Counted from the first letter of the stretch, positions 36,128 to 45,020 are shown. The stretch: 64,000 bases of DNA from Candidatus Mailhella excrementigallinarum (GCA_944324075.1 CALUUZ010000005.1:1-64000); one strand, 5' to 3'. The notes: a model not told the origin generated them from the letters alone. Numbers and translations are program-made.

Positions 36128-36348
36128 TAACGGTTCAGCGAATCATGCACCCGCCCGGCCACCTCGTCGGCGCATTCCACCGCCTCAAGGGCCTGCCTGG
36201 CCGTCGCCATTTCCTCAGCCGTCATGCCGGCGTCCATGGCGCGCTTCACCGCCGCCTTCATTTCAAAAAGTTCTTCACGAATCTCTTTCAGCCGGTGGCC
36301 GGAGGGATCTTCCGCCAGCGCGTCAAAGGCCGATTCCATTTCGATCAT
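36127..36348 (-). CDS. YscE-like small chaperone
   Basis: A 73-residue, highly charged helical protein. It starts by overlapping the sctD stop (ATGA) and precedes sctF, exactly the slot of yscE (66 residues) between yscD and yscF. YscE and YscG together cap the needle subunit. The helix pattern (EIREELFEMKAAVKRAMDAG, then EEMATARQALEAVE) fits a helical hairpin. The name rests on position and size rather than on motifs. Confidence 0.62.
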   Translation of the reverse strand: MIEMESAFDALAEDPSGHRLKEIREELFEMKAAVKRAMDAGMTAEEMATARQALEAVECADEVAGRVHDSLNR

Positions 36349-37892
36349 TGGGAACCTCGCAGTCTGTAGGTGAATATCCTGTCGCCGCGCCGCAGCATGA
36401 GCACTTTCGTGCTTATGCTTTCCAGGGTGCAGCCGCCGGGGAGCACAGCGCCCTCGAACAGACGTCTGCCGTCCGCCGTGGTGACGAAACGCATCGGCGA
36501 CATGGTGACTCCGGTCACGCGCAGACCGCCCAGCGGGTCCCCGTCCTCCGCCGCCGATCCGGCTTTCGCCGCCGCAAGCAGCGGCCCGGAGGAAGCGGAG
36601 TCCGCGGGGAGGGCATCTTTCACGGCCGAAGCGTCCGCCTCCCCGTTCCGAACGGCGGCCAGAGCCGGGGAACCCGCCGCGGCGGAACCGTGCAGCGTCA
36701 CCCCGAAATGCCTGCCCGCCTCCTGCCGGACGGCGAGCAGCGCGGGCGCGTCCTCCGGCCGGAATTCCCCCGCGAAATCCACCCGCCCGGGCAGGTATAT
36801 CACGCGGACGGAAGCCAGTCCGGCCTTTTTCAGCGCCTCTTCCAGCACGGGAGCGAGTTCCTTCTCGTGCACGATGCGCCGTTCCTCCGGCGGCAGCCCC
36901 CTCACCTCGCTTTTCAGCGCGGAAAAGGCCGCCTCTTCCAGCATGGCGTCCTTCATGTACGCGGCCACGATCAGACGCGGTGAAACGCCGTCCTCCACGA
37001 TGGTCACTTCAGGATGGAATCCCCGTATGCCCAGCGAACTGCGCACGGCGCGCAGGATATCCTCCCGGACGCCGACCTCGAGATATACAGGAAAATGCAA
37101 AGTCCGTGCCATATCCCGCAGACGGATCATGGCGGCGTCATTCTCCACGGAACCGCGCACCTCCACGCCCGGAGCGCGGGCTGTTACCGTCAGGCCGGAA
37201 ATTCCGGCATCCGCCAGGTATCTTTCAACCAGTTGCGGATAGTCACGGGGTTCCGGCGCGGAAGGCGTCAGCGCGGCGGACATGGCGCCGAGGATGACGG
37301 CCAGCAGCGCCAGCAGGACAACACGCCCGCGAAGCCCGCCCTTTCCCTTCACGGCGGCGGGCGTCGCCATCTCCACCGGAGCGGGGGAAAGCTCCGCGCT
37401 TAATATGTTGTCACTTTCAGAAGGAACGACAGGCTCCGGCACGGCAACTTCGTTGCCGGAGGGCGAAACGTCCCGCATCCCGCCTTCCGGATCGGCGGGA
37501 ACGCTCCGCGCCTCCGTTTCCGGCTCGATGGCCGTCTGTTCCGCATCCGGCAGATTCCAGGCAAAGCAGGTTCTTCCCAGATACCAGCCGCCGCCCGCCG
37601 CGGGCGCAAGGCGCGATGCCTGTTCGCCCGGCTCGGGCGGGAATATCTCCTTTCCTCCCTGCGGGCGCACGCTTCCGTCAAGCGGAGAAAGTGAAACCGT
37701 CATCCCGCTCTCCCCCGCGGCCGCCTCAAGAAGCGCATGGCGGGGAGCCAGCCCGCTCAGGATGATATCGCAGGAATCATCCGATCCCAGCACCCAGCTC
37801 CCTTCCGCCAGTTCCAGGCGCGCGCCGAGGTGAGGGCCGGAAAAGACATACAGCGCCACGGCGGGCGCGCTGTTTCCGCCTGACGGACTCAC
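36345..37892 (-). CDS. sctD: T3SS inner-membrane ring protein SctD
   Basis: A 515-residue outer component of the inner-membrane ring (YscD/PrgH type). The N-terminal cytoplasmic FHA domain (about 12-100; GSDDSCDIILSG, APRHALLE) is followed by a linker and a single membrane helix (about 191-208). The periplasmic part contains repeated BON-like ring modules, for example VTVRAPGVEVRGSV-like and VRVIYLPGRVDFAGEF segments. The length is near the upper end for the family because of a Pro/Glu-rich linker. It overlaps sctC (ATGA) and the YscE-like gene. Confidence 0.88.
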   Translation of the reverse strand: MSPSGGNSAPAVALYVFSGPHLGARLELAEGSWVLGSDDSCDIILSGLAPRHALLEAAAGESGMTVSLSPLDGSVRPQGGKEIFPPEPGEQASRLAPAAGGGWYLGRTCFAWNLPDAEQTAIEPETEARSVPADPEGGMRDVSPSGNEVAVPEPVVPSESDNILSAELSPAPVEMATPAAVKGKGGLRGRVVLLALLAVILGAMSAALTPSAPEPRDYPQLVERYLADAGISGLTVTARAPGVEVRGSVENDAAMIRLRDMARTLHFPVYLEVGVREDILRAVRSSLGIRGFHPEVTIVEDGVSPRLIVAAYMKDAMLEEAAFSALKSEVRGLPPEERRIVHEKELAPVLEEALKKAGLASVRVIYLPGRVDFAGEFRPEDAPALLAVRQEAGRHFGVTLHGSAAAGSPALAAVRNGEADASAVKDALPADSASSGPLLAAAKAGSAAEDGDPLGGLRVTGVTMSPMRFVTTADGRRLFEGAVLPGGCTLESISTKVLMLRRGDRIFTYRLRGSQ

Positions 37893-39778
37893 TGTCCACC
37901 TCCGGCGGCGGGCATGGGCGACAGCACCGGCCCGGCGGGCAGCGGCGCGGAAACGGGCGTCACGGACACGGAAGGAGGAAGGGAAGGCTCCGGCGCTGCG
38001 GGCGCAAGCTCGGCACGACGCGCGCAGCCGCCCACCGGGCGGGCCAGCGGAGCGCGCTCCTCGTAATCCGCCTGGGTCGGCGTACGGCTGAAACGCGGAT
38101 CATCCACGCGGGCAGGCACGTCCGGCGCCTGATCCATGCGCACGATGCGCGGAGTGATCAGGATAAGACGCTCCATGCGCTGGTGCTTCTTGCCCGTGGA
38201 GCTGAACAATCCGCCGAGAAGGGGAATGTTTTTCAGCCCGGGCACGCCGCTCTCGCTGTCGCTCTGCGTTTCATAGTAATAGCCGCCGATGAGCAGACTC
38301 TGCCCCTCCGCCACGATGGCCTGGGTATTGATCTTGGTCTGCTTGATGGGCGACAGTCCCTTGCTGCTGTCCACGGAGAAGGAGTTGGAACCGTCGTCCC
38401 GGTCGTCCTGCACGCTGACCATGAGCTTGATGCCGTCCGGTCCGCCGTTTTCGGAAGGAATGATGTGCGGCGTCACCTTGAGCACGGTGCCGGAATCGAT
38501 CTTGAACAGATCGGAAGACTCGTAGCCCTGCACGGGAATATAATAGGTGCTGGTATTTTCCAGCGTGGCCTGCACATTGTCCATTGTCAGCACGGAGGGC
38601 TTGCCCAGCACGCGGGCCTGTCCGTCCTCTTCCAGCGCATTGACCCGCGCCAGAAAATAATCCGTGCCGTGGGAATACAGCGTGGAGAAGGAGAGGCCGC
38701 CGTCAGACGCGGCTCCGGCCGAGGGAAAGACGCCTTCGCCCATGCTTCCGCCGCCGCTTCCTCCTCCGCTGGTGTTCCCTCCGAAGCTCCCCGCCCCGGA
38801 CCAGTTCACGCCCAGCTCGCGGGAAAAGTCACTGTCGATATCCACAATGGCGGCGTGGATTTCCACCAGCTCCACCGGCTTGTCCAGATCAGCGATGACC
38901 TTGGCATAATAGCTCATGCGGTATTCGGCGTCCGTCACCAGCACGGAGTTGACGCGCGGATCCGCGATGATGCTCGGCCCGGAGGAGCCTTCCTGCCCGC
39001 CTCCGCCCTGTGCGGCGGGCGGAAGCGGCGCGGGGGAGCCCGCGTCCGCGGCGCCGCCCACGGCGGCCATGCCCTGCCCGCGCAGACTCTCCTGCGCCGA
39101 AGGCAGTACAGAAACACCCGATCCGGTCAGAGGAGTTCCCGAAACCATGGCCCGCAGAATGCTGGCCACGCCGGGTATGGTGATCACCGCGTCCATGCTG
39201 TTGACGCTCATGTCCTCCGCCCAGGCGTACCGGAGCGGAAAGACGCGCATCACCGTGCGCCCGCCCTGGGCCGCCTCGAATGCGGCCATGGCCTCGCGCA
39301 GCTGCTCCACATACAGGGGCGGCCCGCTGACGGAAAGAAGGTTCTGCTCGCTCAGCGTTTCCACCGGAAGCTGGGGGGAAATCATGCCCGCCGCGCGCAG
39401 CATGTCGCGCAGGGCGGACGCGGAAACCGTGGATGGCGCGAGAAAGGCGCGGGTGTTCTCCCCTTCGTGCCAGAAGGTCACGGTATGCCCCTGCGTGAAC
39501 CAGCGCACACCGAAGGCCGAACGCATGCCCGCGAGAAACTCGCCCGGCGGCACCTGCTCGAAGCGGCCGCTCATCTCCCCGGTCAGCGCCGGACTGCATA
39601 CCGATCCGTACCCTTCGGCGCGGGCGAAATCCGCCAGAACGGAACAGATGCCCTCATTTTCCGCATAATGGGAAAAGGGCTGCCGGAACGGAATGGAGGA
39701 CGCGCAAAGGCCTTCCGCCGCGAAGACCCGGCAGAAGGCAAAAAGAAAAACACAGAAGAGAAAAGGACGCTTCTTCAA
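37889..39778 (-). CDS. sctC: T3SS outer-membrane secretin SctC
   Basis: A 629-residue secretin. A Sec signal peptide (KKRPFLFCVFLFAFC) leads into two N-domains and the secretin core: ARVLGKPSVLTMDNVQA, then SLLIGGYYYETQSD, GLKNIPLLGGLF and RLILITPRIV. Gly/Ser-rich loops interrupt the central part. A TTG start at 39778 overlapping the preceding stop (TTGA) is chosen because it places the signal peptide at the very N terminus. A longer frame would overlap the chaperone gene. No pilotin gene was recognised nearby. Confidence 0.92.
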   Translation of the reverse strand: MKKRPFLFCVFLFAFCRVFAAEGLCASSIPFRQPFSHYAENEGICSVLADFARAEGYGSVCSPALTGEMSGRFEQVPPGEFLAGMRSAFGVRWFTQGHTVTFWHEGENTRAFLAPSTVSASALRDMLRAAGMISPQLPVETLSEQNLLSVSGPPLYVEQLREAMAAFEAAQGGRTVMRVFPLRYAWAEDMSVNSMDAVITIPGVASILRAMVSGTPLTGSGVSVLPSAQESLRGQGMAAVGGAADAGSPAPLPPAAQGGGGQEGSSGPSIIADPRVNSVLVTDAEYRMSYYAKVIADLDKPVELVEIHAAIVDIDSDFSRELGVNWSGAGSFGGNTSGGGSGGGSMGEGVFPSAGAASDGGLSFSTLYSHGTDYFLARVNALEEDGQARVLGKPSVLTMDNVQATLENTSTYYIPVQGYESSDLFKIDSGTVLKVTPHIIPSENGGPDGIKLMVSVQDDRDDGSNSFSVDSSKGLSPIKQTKINTQAIVAEGQSLLIGGYYYETQSDSESGVPGLKNIPLLGGLFSSTGKKHQRMERLILITPRIVRMDQAPDVPARVDDPRFSRTPTQADYEERAPLARPVGGCARRAELAPAAPEPSLPPSVSVTPVSAPLPAGPVLSPMPAAGGGQ

Positions 39779-40260
39779 TAGATGCCCCCAAACATGCCCG
39801 GCATGCCGAAAAGCGGCCGCGCCGCATTCTGTCCGTCCCCTCCGGAAGCGGCCTTCCACCAGGCAAGATCGTTGAGAAAATCCCTCACGGCGGCGTCAAA
39901 CGCCTCCTGCCCGGCGGCAAGTTCCGCCATGCGGTACAGGACAAGCCTGTCGCCGGAACCGGAGGCGGACTTCAGCAGACTCTGCCCCGGCCTTTCCAGA
40001 GCCGCGACAGAGGCGCGGATACGGCAGACTCCGGCCTGCCGCCCTGCCGCGGCGCGCAGCATCTCTTCCCGATCCGGGCCGGAGGCGGGCACGTCCGCAA
40101 ATTCCGCGCGCAGAACGGCCGCACGGCCATCCGGAGAAAAGACGGCGAAATCCAGACCGTTTTCCAGCCGGAAACGGTACGCGCCGTCCTCATCCTGACG
40201 GGGCCGTTTCCATCCGGCGCGGGAAGCCAGCGCGTCAACGAGATTGTTCAGAAGAGCCAT
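39775..40260 (-). CDS. CesT-type T3SS chaperone
   Basis: A 161-residue protein with an acidic, mixed alpha/beta pattern (NLVDALASRAGWKRP; FRLENGLDFAVFSPDGRAAVLRAEF) typical of class I chaperones of the CesT/SycE kind. The C terminus is Gly-rich. A caggagc site precedes the ATG. It lies between sctB and sctC and is translationally coupled to sctC. Its client is unknown; SctB, another translocator or an effector is possible. Confidence 0.62.
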   Translation of the reverse strand: MALLNNLVDALASRAGWKRPRQDEDGAYRFRLENGLDFAVFSPDGRAAVLRAEFADVPASGPDREEMLRAAAGRQAGVCRIRASVAALERPGQSLLKSASGSGDRLVLYRMAELAAGQEAFDAAVRDFLNDLAWWKAASGGDGQNAARPLFGMPGMFGGIY

Positions 40261-40401
40261 ATCCGCTCCTGTCGATACAGCATAGGCTATGCAAGATGGG
40301 GGGGAAAATCAACACGCCCGGGCGCGGCGGGAATCCGGCCGGACTTCCCGCGCATGTCCGCGGCTCAACCGGCCCGCGGAGCCGGCATGTTCCGAACCGC
40401 C

Positions 40402-41178
40402 CTACCCCAGAATCTTGGTTCTGGTCTGGTTCATGTTCTGCTGCATGGCGTTGGCGAACTCCTGCGCCTTTGCCACCAGATCCCGCAGCGCCTCGTTGGT
40501 CTGCTTGGTCTGCTCCATCATGGTCCGGATCTGCTCCTGCTCCGCTTCCAGCCGCTTGCCCTCGGCGGAACGAAGGCCCTGGGCGTAATCGCCGCCGGAG
40601 GAAATCATCGTTCCCACAGAAGAAATCAGCGTGCTGATGGACTGGGAAACAGACGCCGTAAGCTGTGAATCGGCCGCGCTTCCGGCCCTGAAGTCCAGTT
40701 TTCCGCTATCGGTACGGCCCACGCCGGCGGCGGCGATTCCCAGACTGGCGGCCCCGGCGGCCATGTTCACCACGGCTCCGGCCACGGCGCAGGCGAATTT
40801 CTGCATCGCGCCCTTTTCAATCTTGTCCGCCTGCTGTTCCATGAGATCGACGATCTGCGAACCCTGGGCCTGGATGATGCTGCGGTTGGTACGCCGCTGC
40901 TCCGCCGCGTCCTGCACGATAAGCCCCGCGAACAGGGCGCCGGGGCTGGGCAGTCCGACCCAGTCACTGGACGCGGGCATGCGCGTTGTCGTGGGGGCGG
41001 ACAGTTCCGGCAACTGCGCGGCCACATGCACAACAGCGGAAGTGAAATCCTTTCCCGCTTCAATGGCGGAAAGCAGGGCCTCGTCCACTCTGGCGGAGGT
41101 CACGCCGCGCGCTTCGGCCTGCTCCACCAGCGCGTTGTACTGAACCGCATTGAAACCTGTGACATCCTGTATATTCAT
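40402..41178 (-). CDS. sctB: T3SS minor translocator SctB (YopD/EspB-like)
   Basis: 258 residues. It has one central hydrophobic stretch (about 128-154, FACAVAGAVVNMAAGAASLG) and a long C-terminal coiled coil (GKRLEAEQEQIRTMMEQTKQ), the layout of YopD/IpaC/EspB. It follows the chaperone and SctE genes in the order seen for lcrH-yopB-yopD. The ATG at 41178 is at good distance from aaaggaa. Its leader is a copy of a shared hairpin element (41179-41306). Confidence 0.78.
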   Translation of the reverse strand: MNIQDVTGFNAVQYNALVEQAEARGVTSARVDEALLSAIEAGKDFTSAVVHVAAQLPELSAPTTTRMPASSDWVGLPSPGALFAGLIVQDAAEQRRTNRSIIQAQGSQIVDLMEQQADKIEKGAMQKFACAVAGAVVNMAAGAASLGIAAAGVGRTDSGKLDFRAGSAADSQLTASVSQSISTLISSVGTMISSGGDYAQGLRSAEGKRLEAEQEQIRTMMEQTKQTNEALRDLVAKAQEFANAMQQNMNQTRTKILG

Positions 41179-41306
41179 CAAAAATTCCTTTGTGGTTTGA
41201 GACCTCCCCCTTCTAGGGAGGGGGCAATCCGCACGCCTCCTGTCCGTCCACTGTCCCGTCGGTCGCGGAGTCAGTCGGCGGATGGGACGACTGAGGATTG
41301 AAACAT
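41179..41306 (-). promoter_or_regulatory. Shared hairpin leader upstream of sctB
   Basis: On the minus strand this starts atgtttcaatcctcagtcg, passes through tccgccgactgac and ggcgtgcggattgcccc, forms a ccctccctagaagggggagg hairpin, and ends ggtctcaaac...aaggaattttt before the ATG. Nearly the same sequence precedes the EspA-like gene at 44882, and a diverged form precedes rtcA. The leader sits between the end of sctE and the start of sctB. Confidence 0.65.
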
Positions 41307-41321
41307 GGCACTATTCCTTGA

Positions 41322-42452
41322 TCAGGCCATGGCGGGGTTGCCCGCGAGAACGGCGGTGTTGGTCTGGGCGCATTCCTGCACGATATCGGAAACCGTCTGG
41401 AGCGTCTGTTCGGAACGCTGCATCATCTGCTTGATGTGCTCGATATCCAGCTCGTTGGCCATGGCGATTTTTTCAAGAATGGCCTCAAGCCGCTTCTGCT
41501 GGGCCTGCAGAAAGCTTATGTCCTTTTCATTGACCGCGGAAGCTATGCTTGTGGCGCTCTGAGCGATGGTGTTCGCGCCGCCAAGCCCGGTAGACACCCG
41601 CGCGACAATGGACGCGACATGCTTGAGTTTGTCCGCGGCCTGGGCAGCCTTGGCCGCAGCATCCGCCGTCGTGGAAGCGGTTTTCGCCGCTGTGGACGCC
41701 GCATCCGCCCCGGCCTTGGCCGCGGAACCGCCGATCTTCCCGGCGGCGGCAAGCCCGCCTCCCACGGCCAGAGCGATGGAAGTGGCGATATCCACGGCGA
41801 ACTTGGTCCACATGATGGCCGTTTCACTCGCTCCGGCGGCCTCCATGATCTTGCCGGTGATAAAGGCCGGGCTGAAGCCGACCTTGCCGCCCGTGGCCTC
41901 CTCCGTAATGCTGCTTGCCAGAAGCACCATGGAAATTACGCCCACGGCTATGGCCGCCCCTCCCCCGGTCGCCATCAGGGCAACCGCGCCTATGGCCGCA
42001 AGCGCCATGCCGATATACTTGAACGCCTTGAGCAGACCGTCGAGAAAACCGCGGGATTTGGACTTTTCCAACTGCTCCTGAACATTCTTGAGTTTTTCCG
42101 CGTTGGCTTCGGCCCGCTCCTGCGCGTGCGCCTTGAGCGAAGCCGTGCCAGCCTTGGTTTCGGCGCGGCGCTGTTCAAAACCCACGGCGTCCAGCAGGGT
42201 CTCCAGAGAAAGCCCGGCCATGCTCAGCCCTCCTCCGGCGGAAAGGCTTGCGGACGGGGCGGGCAGTTCCGGCAGCAGAGAATCCAGCCCCAGTCTGGAA
42301 AAAAGTTCCCTGACGCTCTCGCCCGTACCGGGGACGGCCGTCCCCCCTTCCGCCCTCACCTTTTCCGCGAGCTGGCGGATCTCCGGACTGGATTCCAGCG
42401 TCATGCCCAGCGTGGACAGGGCATTCTGCATGTCCTGAAGCGTGACGCTCAT
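41322..42452 (-). CDS. sctE: T3SS major translocator SctE (YopB/IpaB/EspD-like)
   Basis: 376 residues. A helical N-terminal region and coiled coil (about 95-135) are followed by two hydrophobic segments (about 146-183 and 212-240) expected to insert in the host membrane. An Ala/Lys-rich helical C terminus ends in a heptad-like stretch (EAILEKIAMANELDIEHIK). This is the YopB/IpaB layout. The start overlaps the SycD-like chaperone stop (ATGA). Confidence 0.85.
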   Translation of the reverse strand: MSVTLQDMQNALSTLGMTLESSPEIRQLAEKVRAEGGTAVPGTGESVRELFSRLGLDSLLPELPAPSASLSAGGGLSMAGLSLETLLDAVGFEQRRAETKAGTASLKAHAQERAEANAEKLKNVQEQLEKSKSRGFLDGLLKAFKYIGMALAAIGAVALMATGGGAAIAVGVISMVLLASSITEEATGGKVGFSPAFITGKIMEAAGASETAIMWTKFAVDIATSIALAVGGGLAAAGKIGGSAAKAGADAASTAAKTASTTADAAAKAAQAADKLKHVASIVARVSTGLGGANTIAQSATSIASAVNEKDISFLQAQQKRLEAILEKIAMANELDIEHIKQMMQRSEQTLQTVSDIVQECAQTNTAVLAGNPAMA

Positions 42453-42994
42453 GCCTTCTTCTCCCTGGTCTGGGCCAGCGTCTCCAGCAGGGCGCGGATA
42501 CGCTCATGGCACTGTCTGTGGGCGGGATTGGCGTCGTCGCCGTAGGTCAACGCGGCCTGAAACGCCACGGCGGCATTCTCTCCGTCGCCCAGTTTCAGAT
42601 AGCACAGCCCGCCGTAATAAAAGGGCGCCGGATCCTTGAGCCCTCCCGCCAGGCCGGCCATGCCGTAGGTATCCACGGCAAGCTGATATTCCTCGCGCGC
42701 CTGAAGGCATCCGGCCAGCCCCATCCAGAAGCGGGGGTCATTGCCGTCATACATGCACAGCCCGCGGAACATGTTTTCCGCGTCCTTGTAGTTCCCCGCC
42801 TTGTACAGATTGTAGGCGTAGGCATAGCCGGACTCCATCGCCTCCCTGCTGATGCCGAAAACGTCCGCCAGCGTCGCGCCCTGTTCCAGGGCGGCGCGCA
42901 TATCGTCAAATTCCTGTTCCGAAAGTCCCGCGGCTTTCGCCATGTCCAGCATGGCGGCGCGGATTTCCTGTTCCTGTTCTACGGTCTGGGGCAT
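42449..42994 (-). CDS. SycD/LcrH-type translocator chaperone
   Basis: A 181-residue class II chaperone with three TPR-like repeats. The hallmark first repeat is YAYAYNLYKAGNYKDAENMF, followed by DPRFWMGLAGCLQAREEYQ and PFYYGGLCYLKLGDGENA. It binds translocators SctE and SctB before secretion; the sctE gene is directly coupled downstream. In some systems such chaperones also feed back on transcription, but nothing here shows that. Confidence 0.92.
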   Translation of the reverse strand: MPQTVEQEQEIRAAMLDMAKAAGLSEQEFDDMRAALEQGATLADVFGISREAMESGYAYAYNLYKAGNYKDAENMFRGLCMYDGNDPRFWMGLAGCLQAREEYQLAVDTYGMAGLAGGLKDPAPFYYGGLCYLKLGDGENAAVAFQAALTYGDDANPAHRQCHERIRALLETLAQTREKKA

Positions 42995-43040
42995 GATGCA
43001 TCCTTGGTGTTGCGTGTTCGGCGTACTCCCGGCGCAGGGG

Positions 43041-43637
43041 CTACTGTCCGCGCGCCAGGCTGGTCAGAGTCTGGTTGGAGTTGGATATCTGCGTGTTCGC
43101 GCCCTGCAGGTAGGAGTTGTACTGCCCCATGTAGTCCTGAATATAGACCATTTCCTGCTGCGTATTCGTGCCCAGCTCCTCGAGACGGCCTTCCAGCGCG
43201 GTAATGGCGACATCCCACTCTTCCTCGGTATGCATATGGTCATCCCCTGTCTTGTCATAGGCAAGACCGTGCTCGTCCATATACTTCACCATCTCGTTGC
43301 TCATGGGATTGTAATCCTTCCCCTTGGGCGCGGTTTCCGTATAGGACCCGGTGACCTTGCCATCCTTGTCATAGGTATAATAGGTGGTGGTGATGTCCGA
43401 ACTGTTTCCGTTCTTGGCATCGGCCTTGGCCTGCCGCGCTTCGTTCAGAAGTTTGGAAACAAGCTTCTGCTCGTCCTGCGCCTTGGAGATGGCGTCCATC
43501 TTGTCCATGGCCTGACTCTTGGCCGTTTCCGCCAGCTCAAGCTGGAGCTTGGCAAACATGAGCTGAAGACTTGTGGTCGGACCGAGTTCGCCGAAGGTGA
43601 CGGAACTGGTACTCGTATTATCAACCTGCATGCTCAT
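43041..43637 (-). CDS. EspA-like filament/tip protein, paralogue 3
   Basis: 198 residues. The N-terminal helix reads TSLQLMFAKLQLELAETAKS, followed by a long amphipathic stretch with QKLVSKLLNEA. These resemble EspA's ILMFAYMYQAQSDLSIAK and QKMANLVDA in order and spacing. The C-terminal 60 residues are nearly identical in all three tandem paralogues (NTQQEMVYIQDYMGQYNSYL) and also echo the needle subunit's helix. The middle (about 70-130) differs. Genes for tip or filament proteins usually lie here, before the translocator genes. An aaggaatcac site supports the ATG. Confidence 0.62.
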   Translation of the reverse strand: MSMQVDNTSTSSVTFGELGPTTSLQLMFAKLQLELAETAKSQAMDKMDAISKAQDEQKLVSKLLNEARQAKADAKNGNSSDITTTYYTYDKDGKVTGSYTETAPKGKDYNPMSNEMVKYMDEHGLAYDKTGDDHMHTEEEWDVAITALEGRLEELGTNTQQEMVYIQDYMGQYNSYLQGANTQISNSNQTLTSLARGQ

Positions 43638-43680
43638 CTGTGATTCCTTTCTTTTGTTTTTCACCTGAAAACAAAGAGGA

Positions 43681-44208
43681 CTACTGCCCCTTCGCCAGAC
43701 TGGTCAGAGTCTGGTTGGAGTTGGATATCTGCGTGTTCGCTCCTTGCAGATAGGAATTGTACTGCCCCATGTAGTCCTGAATATAGACCATTTCCTGCTG
43801 CGTATTCGTGCCCAGCTCTTCGAGACGGGACTCAAGGGCGGTGATGGCTACATCCCACTCTTCCGAATTATTCGCCAAGTCGTTTCCTGTCTTGTCATAA
43901 GCCAGGCCATTTGCATCCATGTAGTCCTTCATTTCCTGCGGCATCATGGACGCCTTTTCATCCCACGGACAGTCTCCGCATCCTCCATTGGCATCAGCCT
44001 TAAGCTGTCTGGCTTGATTAAGCAAACCAGAAACCTTTTTCTGTTCATCCTGCGCCTTGGAAATAGCGTCCATTTTGTCCATGGCCTGACTCTTGGCTGT
44101 TTCCGAAAGTTCAAGCTGGAGCTTGGCAAACATGAGCTGAAGGCTTGAAGTGGGGCCGAGTTCACCGAGCGTGACGGCCTTGCCGCTGTCGAGCGTTACC
44201 TGCGTCAT
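43681..44208 (-). CDS. EspA-like filament/tip protein, paralogue 2
   Basis: 175 residues, the shortest of the three. It has the same conserved N-terminal helix (SLQLMFAKLQLELSETAKSQ) and C-terminal helix as its neighbours. The short middle part contains a cysteine pair (GGCGDCPWDE) not seen in the others. It lacks the MSMQVDNTSTSSV opening of paralogues 1 and 3 and starts MTQVTLDSGKAV instead. A gtaaggaaag site precedes the ATG. EspA of enteropathogenic E. coli has 192 residues. Confidence 0.62.
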   Translation of the reverse strand: MTQVTLDSGKAVTLGELGPTSSLQLMFAKLQLELSETAKSQAMDKMDAISKAQDEQKKVSGLLNQARQLKADANGGCGDCPWDEKASMMPQEMKDYMDANGLAYDKTGNDLANNSEEWDVAITALESRLEELGTNTQQEMVYIQDYMGQYNSYLQGANTQISNSNQTLTSLAKGQ

Positions 44209-44252
44209 CTTTCCTTACCTTTGTATTTTGTGTTCAGCCCAAGTCAGAGAAC

Positions 44253-44882
44253 TTACTGCCCCTTCGCCAGACTGGTCAGAGTCTGGTTGGAGTTGGATAT
44301 CTGCGTGTTCGCTCCCTGCAGGTAGGAGTTGTACTGCCCCATGTAGTCCTGAATATAGACCATTTCCTGCTGCGTATTCGTGCCCAGCTCTTCGAGACGG
44401 GACTCAAGGGAGGTGATAAGCACGTCCCACTGTTCTTCCCGCTGCAGATGATCATTCAGCGTATTATCCATGGCCAGATCATGTTCATCCACATAATCCA
44501 CCATTTCCTGCGACATGGCGGACCATTTCTTTCCCTTTTCAATGGTTTCCGTCCTGTCTTCACGGATGATTTCTCCGTTCCCGTCACGCATGATCTTGCC
44601 GTTCTCGTCACGTTTGGCGACATTTTTATATGTTACCGTTGACGATTCCGCGGCTTCGGTCGTGTTGGCCTTCTTGTCCCGCGCTTCGTTCAGAAGTCTG
44701 GAAACCAGCTTCTGCTCGTCCTGCGCCTCGGCAATGGCGTCCATCTTGCCCATGGCCTGACTCTTGGCCGTTTCCGCCAGCTCAAGCTGGAGCTTGGCGA
44801 ACATGAGCTGGAGGCTTGAAGTGGGGCCGAGCTGGCCGAAGCTGACGGAACTGGTACTCGTATTATCAACCTGCATACTCAT
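44253..44882 (-). CDS. EspA-like filament/tip protein, paralogue 1
   Basis: 209 residues, first of the three in transcription order. It opens MSMQVDNTSTSSVSFGQLG like paralogue 3 and has the same N-terminal LMFAKLQLELAETAKSQAMG helix and C-terminal helix. The variable middle is highly charged (KNVAKRDENGKIMRDGNGE). Its leader carries the shared hairpin element. Together these proteins occupy the place of the needle-tip gene lcrV, but they lack LcrV length and motifs. Confidence 0.62.
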   Translation of the reverse strand: MSMQVDNTSTSSVSFGQLGPTSSLQLMFAKLQLELAETAKSQAMGKMDAIAEAQDEQKLVSRLLNEARDKKANTTEAAESSTVTYKNVAKRDENGKIMRDGNGEIIREDRTETIEKGKKWSAMSQEMVDYVDEHDLAMDNTLNDHLQREEQWDVLITSLESRLEELGTNTQQEMVYIQDYMGQYNSYLQGANTQISNSNQTLTSLAKGQ

Positions 44883-45020
44883 CAAAAATTCCCGTGTGTT
44901 TTGAGACCTCCCCTTCAGGGGGAAAAGAGGAGCTGACAAGAGGGAGGGGCAATCCGCACGCCCCCTCTCCGTCGGCTGCTTCAGTCAGTCGGCGGATGGG
45001 GCGACTGTGGATTGAAACAT
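44883..45020 (-). promoter_or_regulatory. Shared hairpin leader upstream of the first EspA-like gene
   Basis: Minus strand: atgtttcaatccacagtcgc, ccatccgccgactgactg, ggcgtgcggattgcccctcc, then ttgtcagctcctcttttccc with a cccc/gggg hairpin, ggtctcaaaac and gggaatttttg before the ATG at 44882. Long stretches equal the sctB leader; the ttgtcag-cttttcccc part equals the region before rtcA. Confidence 0.65.

Larger units (their letters stand above)
43041..44882 (-). repeat. Tandem triplication of EspA-like genes with near-identical 3' ends
   Basis: The last 150-170 bases of the three genes (43041-43210, 43681-43850, 44253-44420) are almost identical at DNA level. The 5' portions encoding the LMFAKLQLEL helix are also closely similar. 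Between them the middle of each gene differs in sequence and length. This is the pattern left by duplication followed by gene conversion at the ends or diversification of the middle. Confidence 0.85.

Noticed and set aside
41285..45020. ggattgaaac at the ends of both shared leaders resembles the end of type I-C CRISPR repeats
   Set aside because: There are only two occurrences, 3.7 kb apart, with no spacers, no repeat array and no cas genes nearby. They belong to the longer leader repeat.
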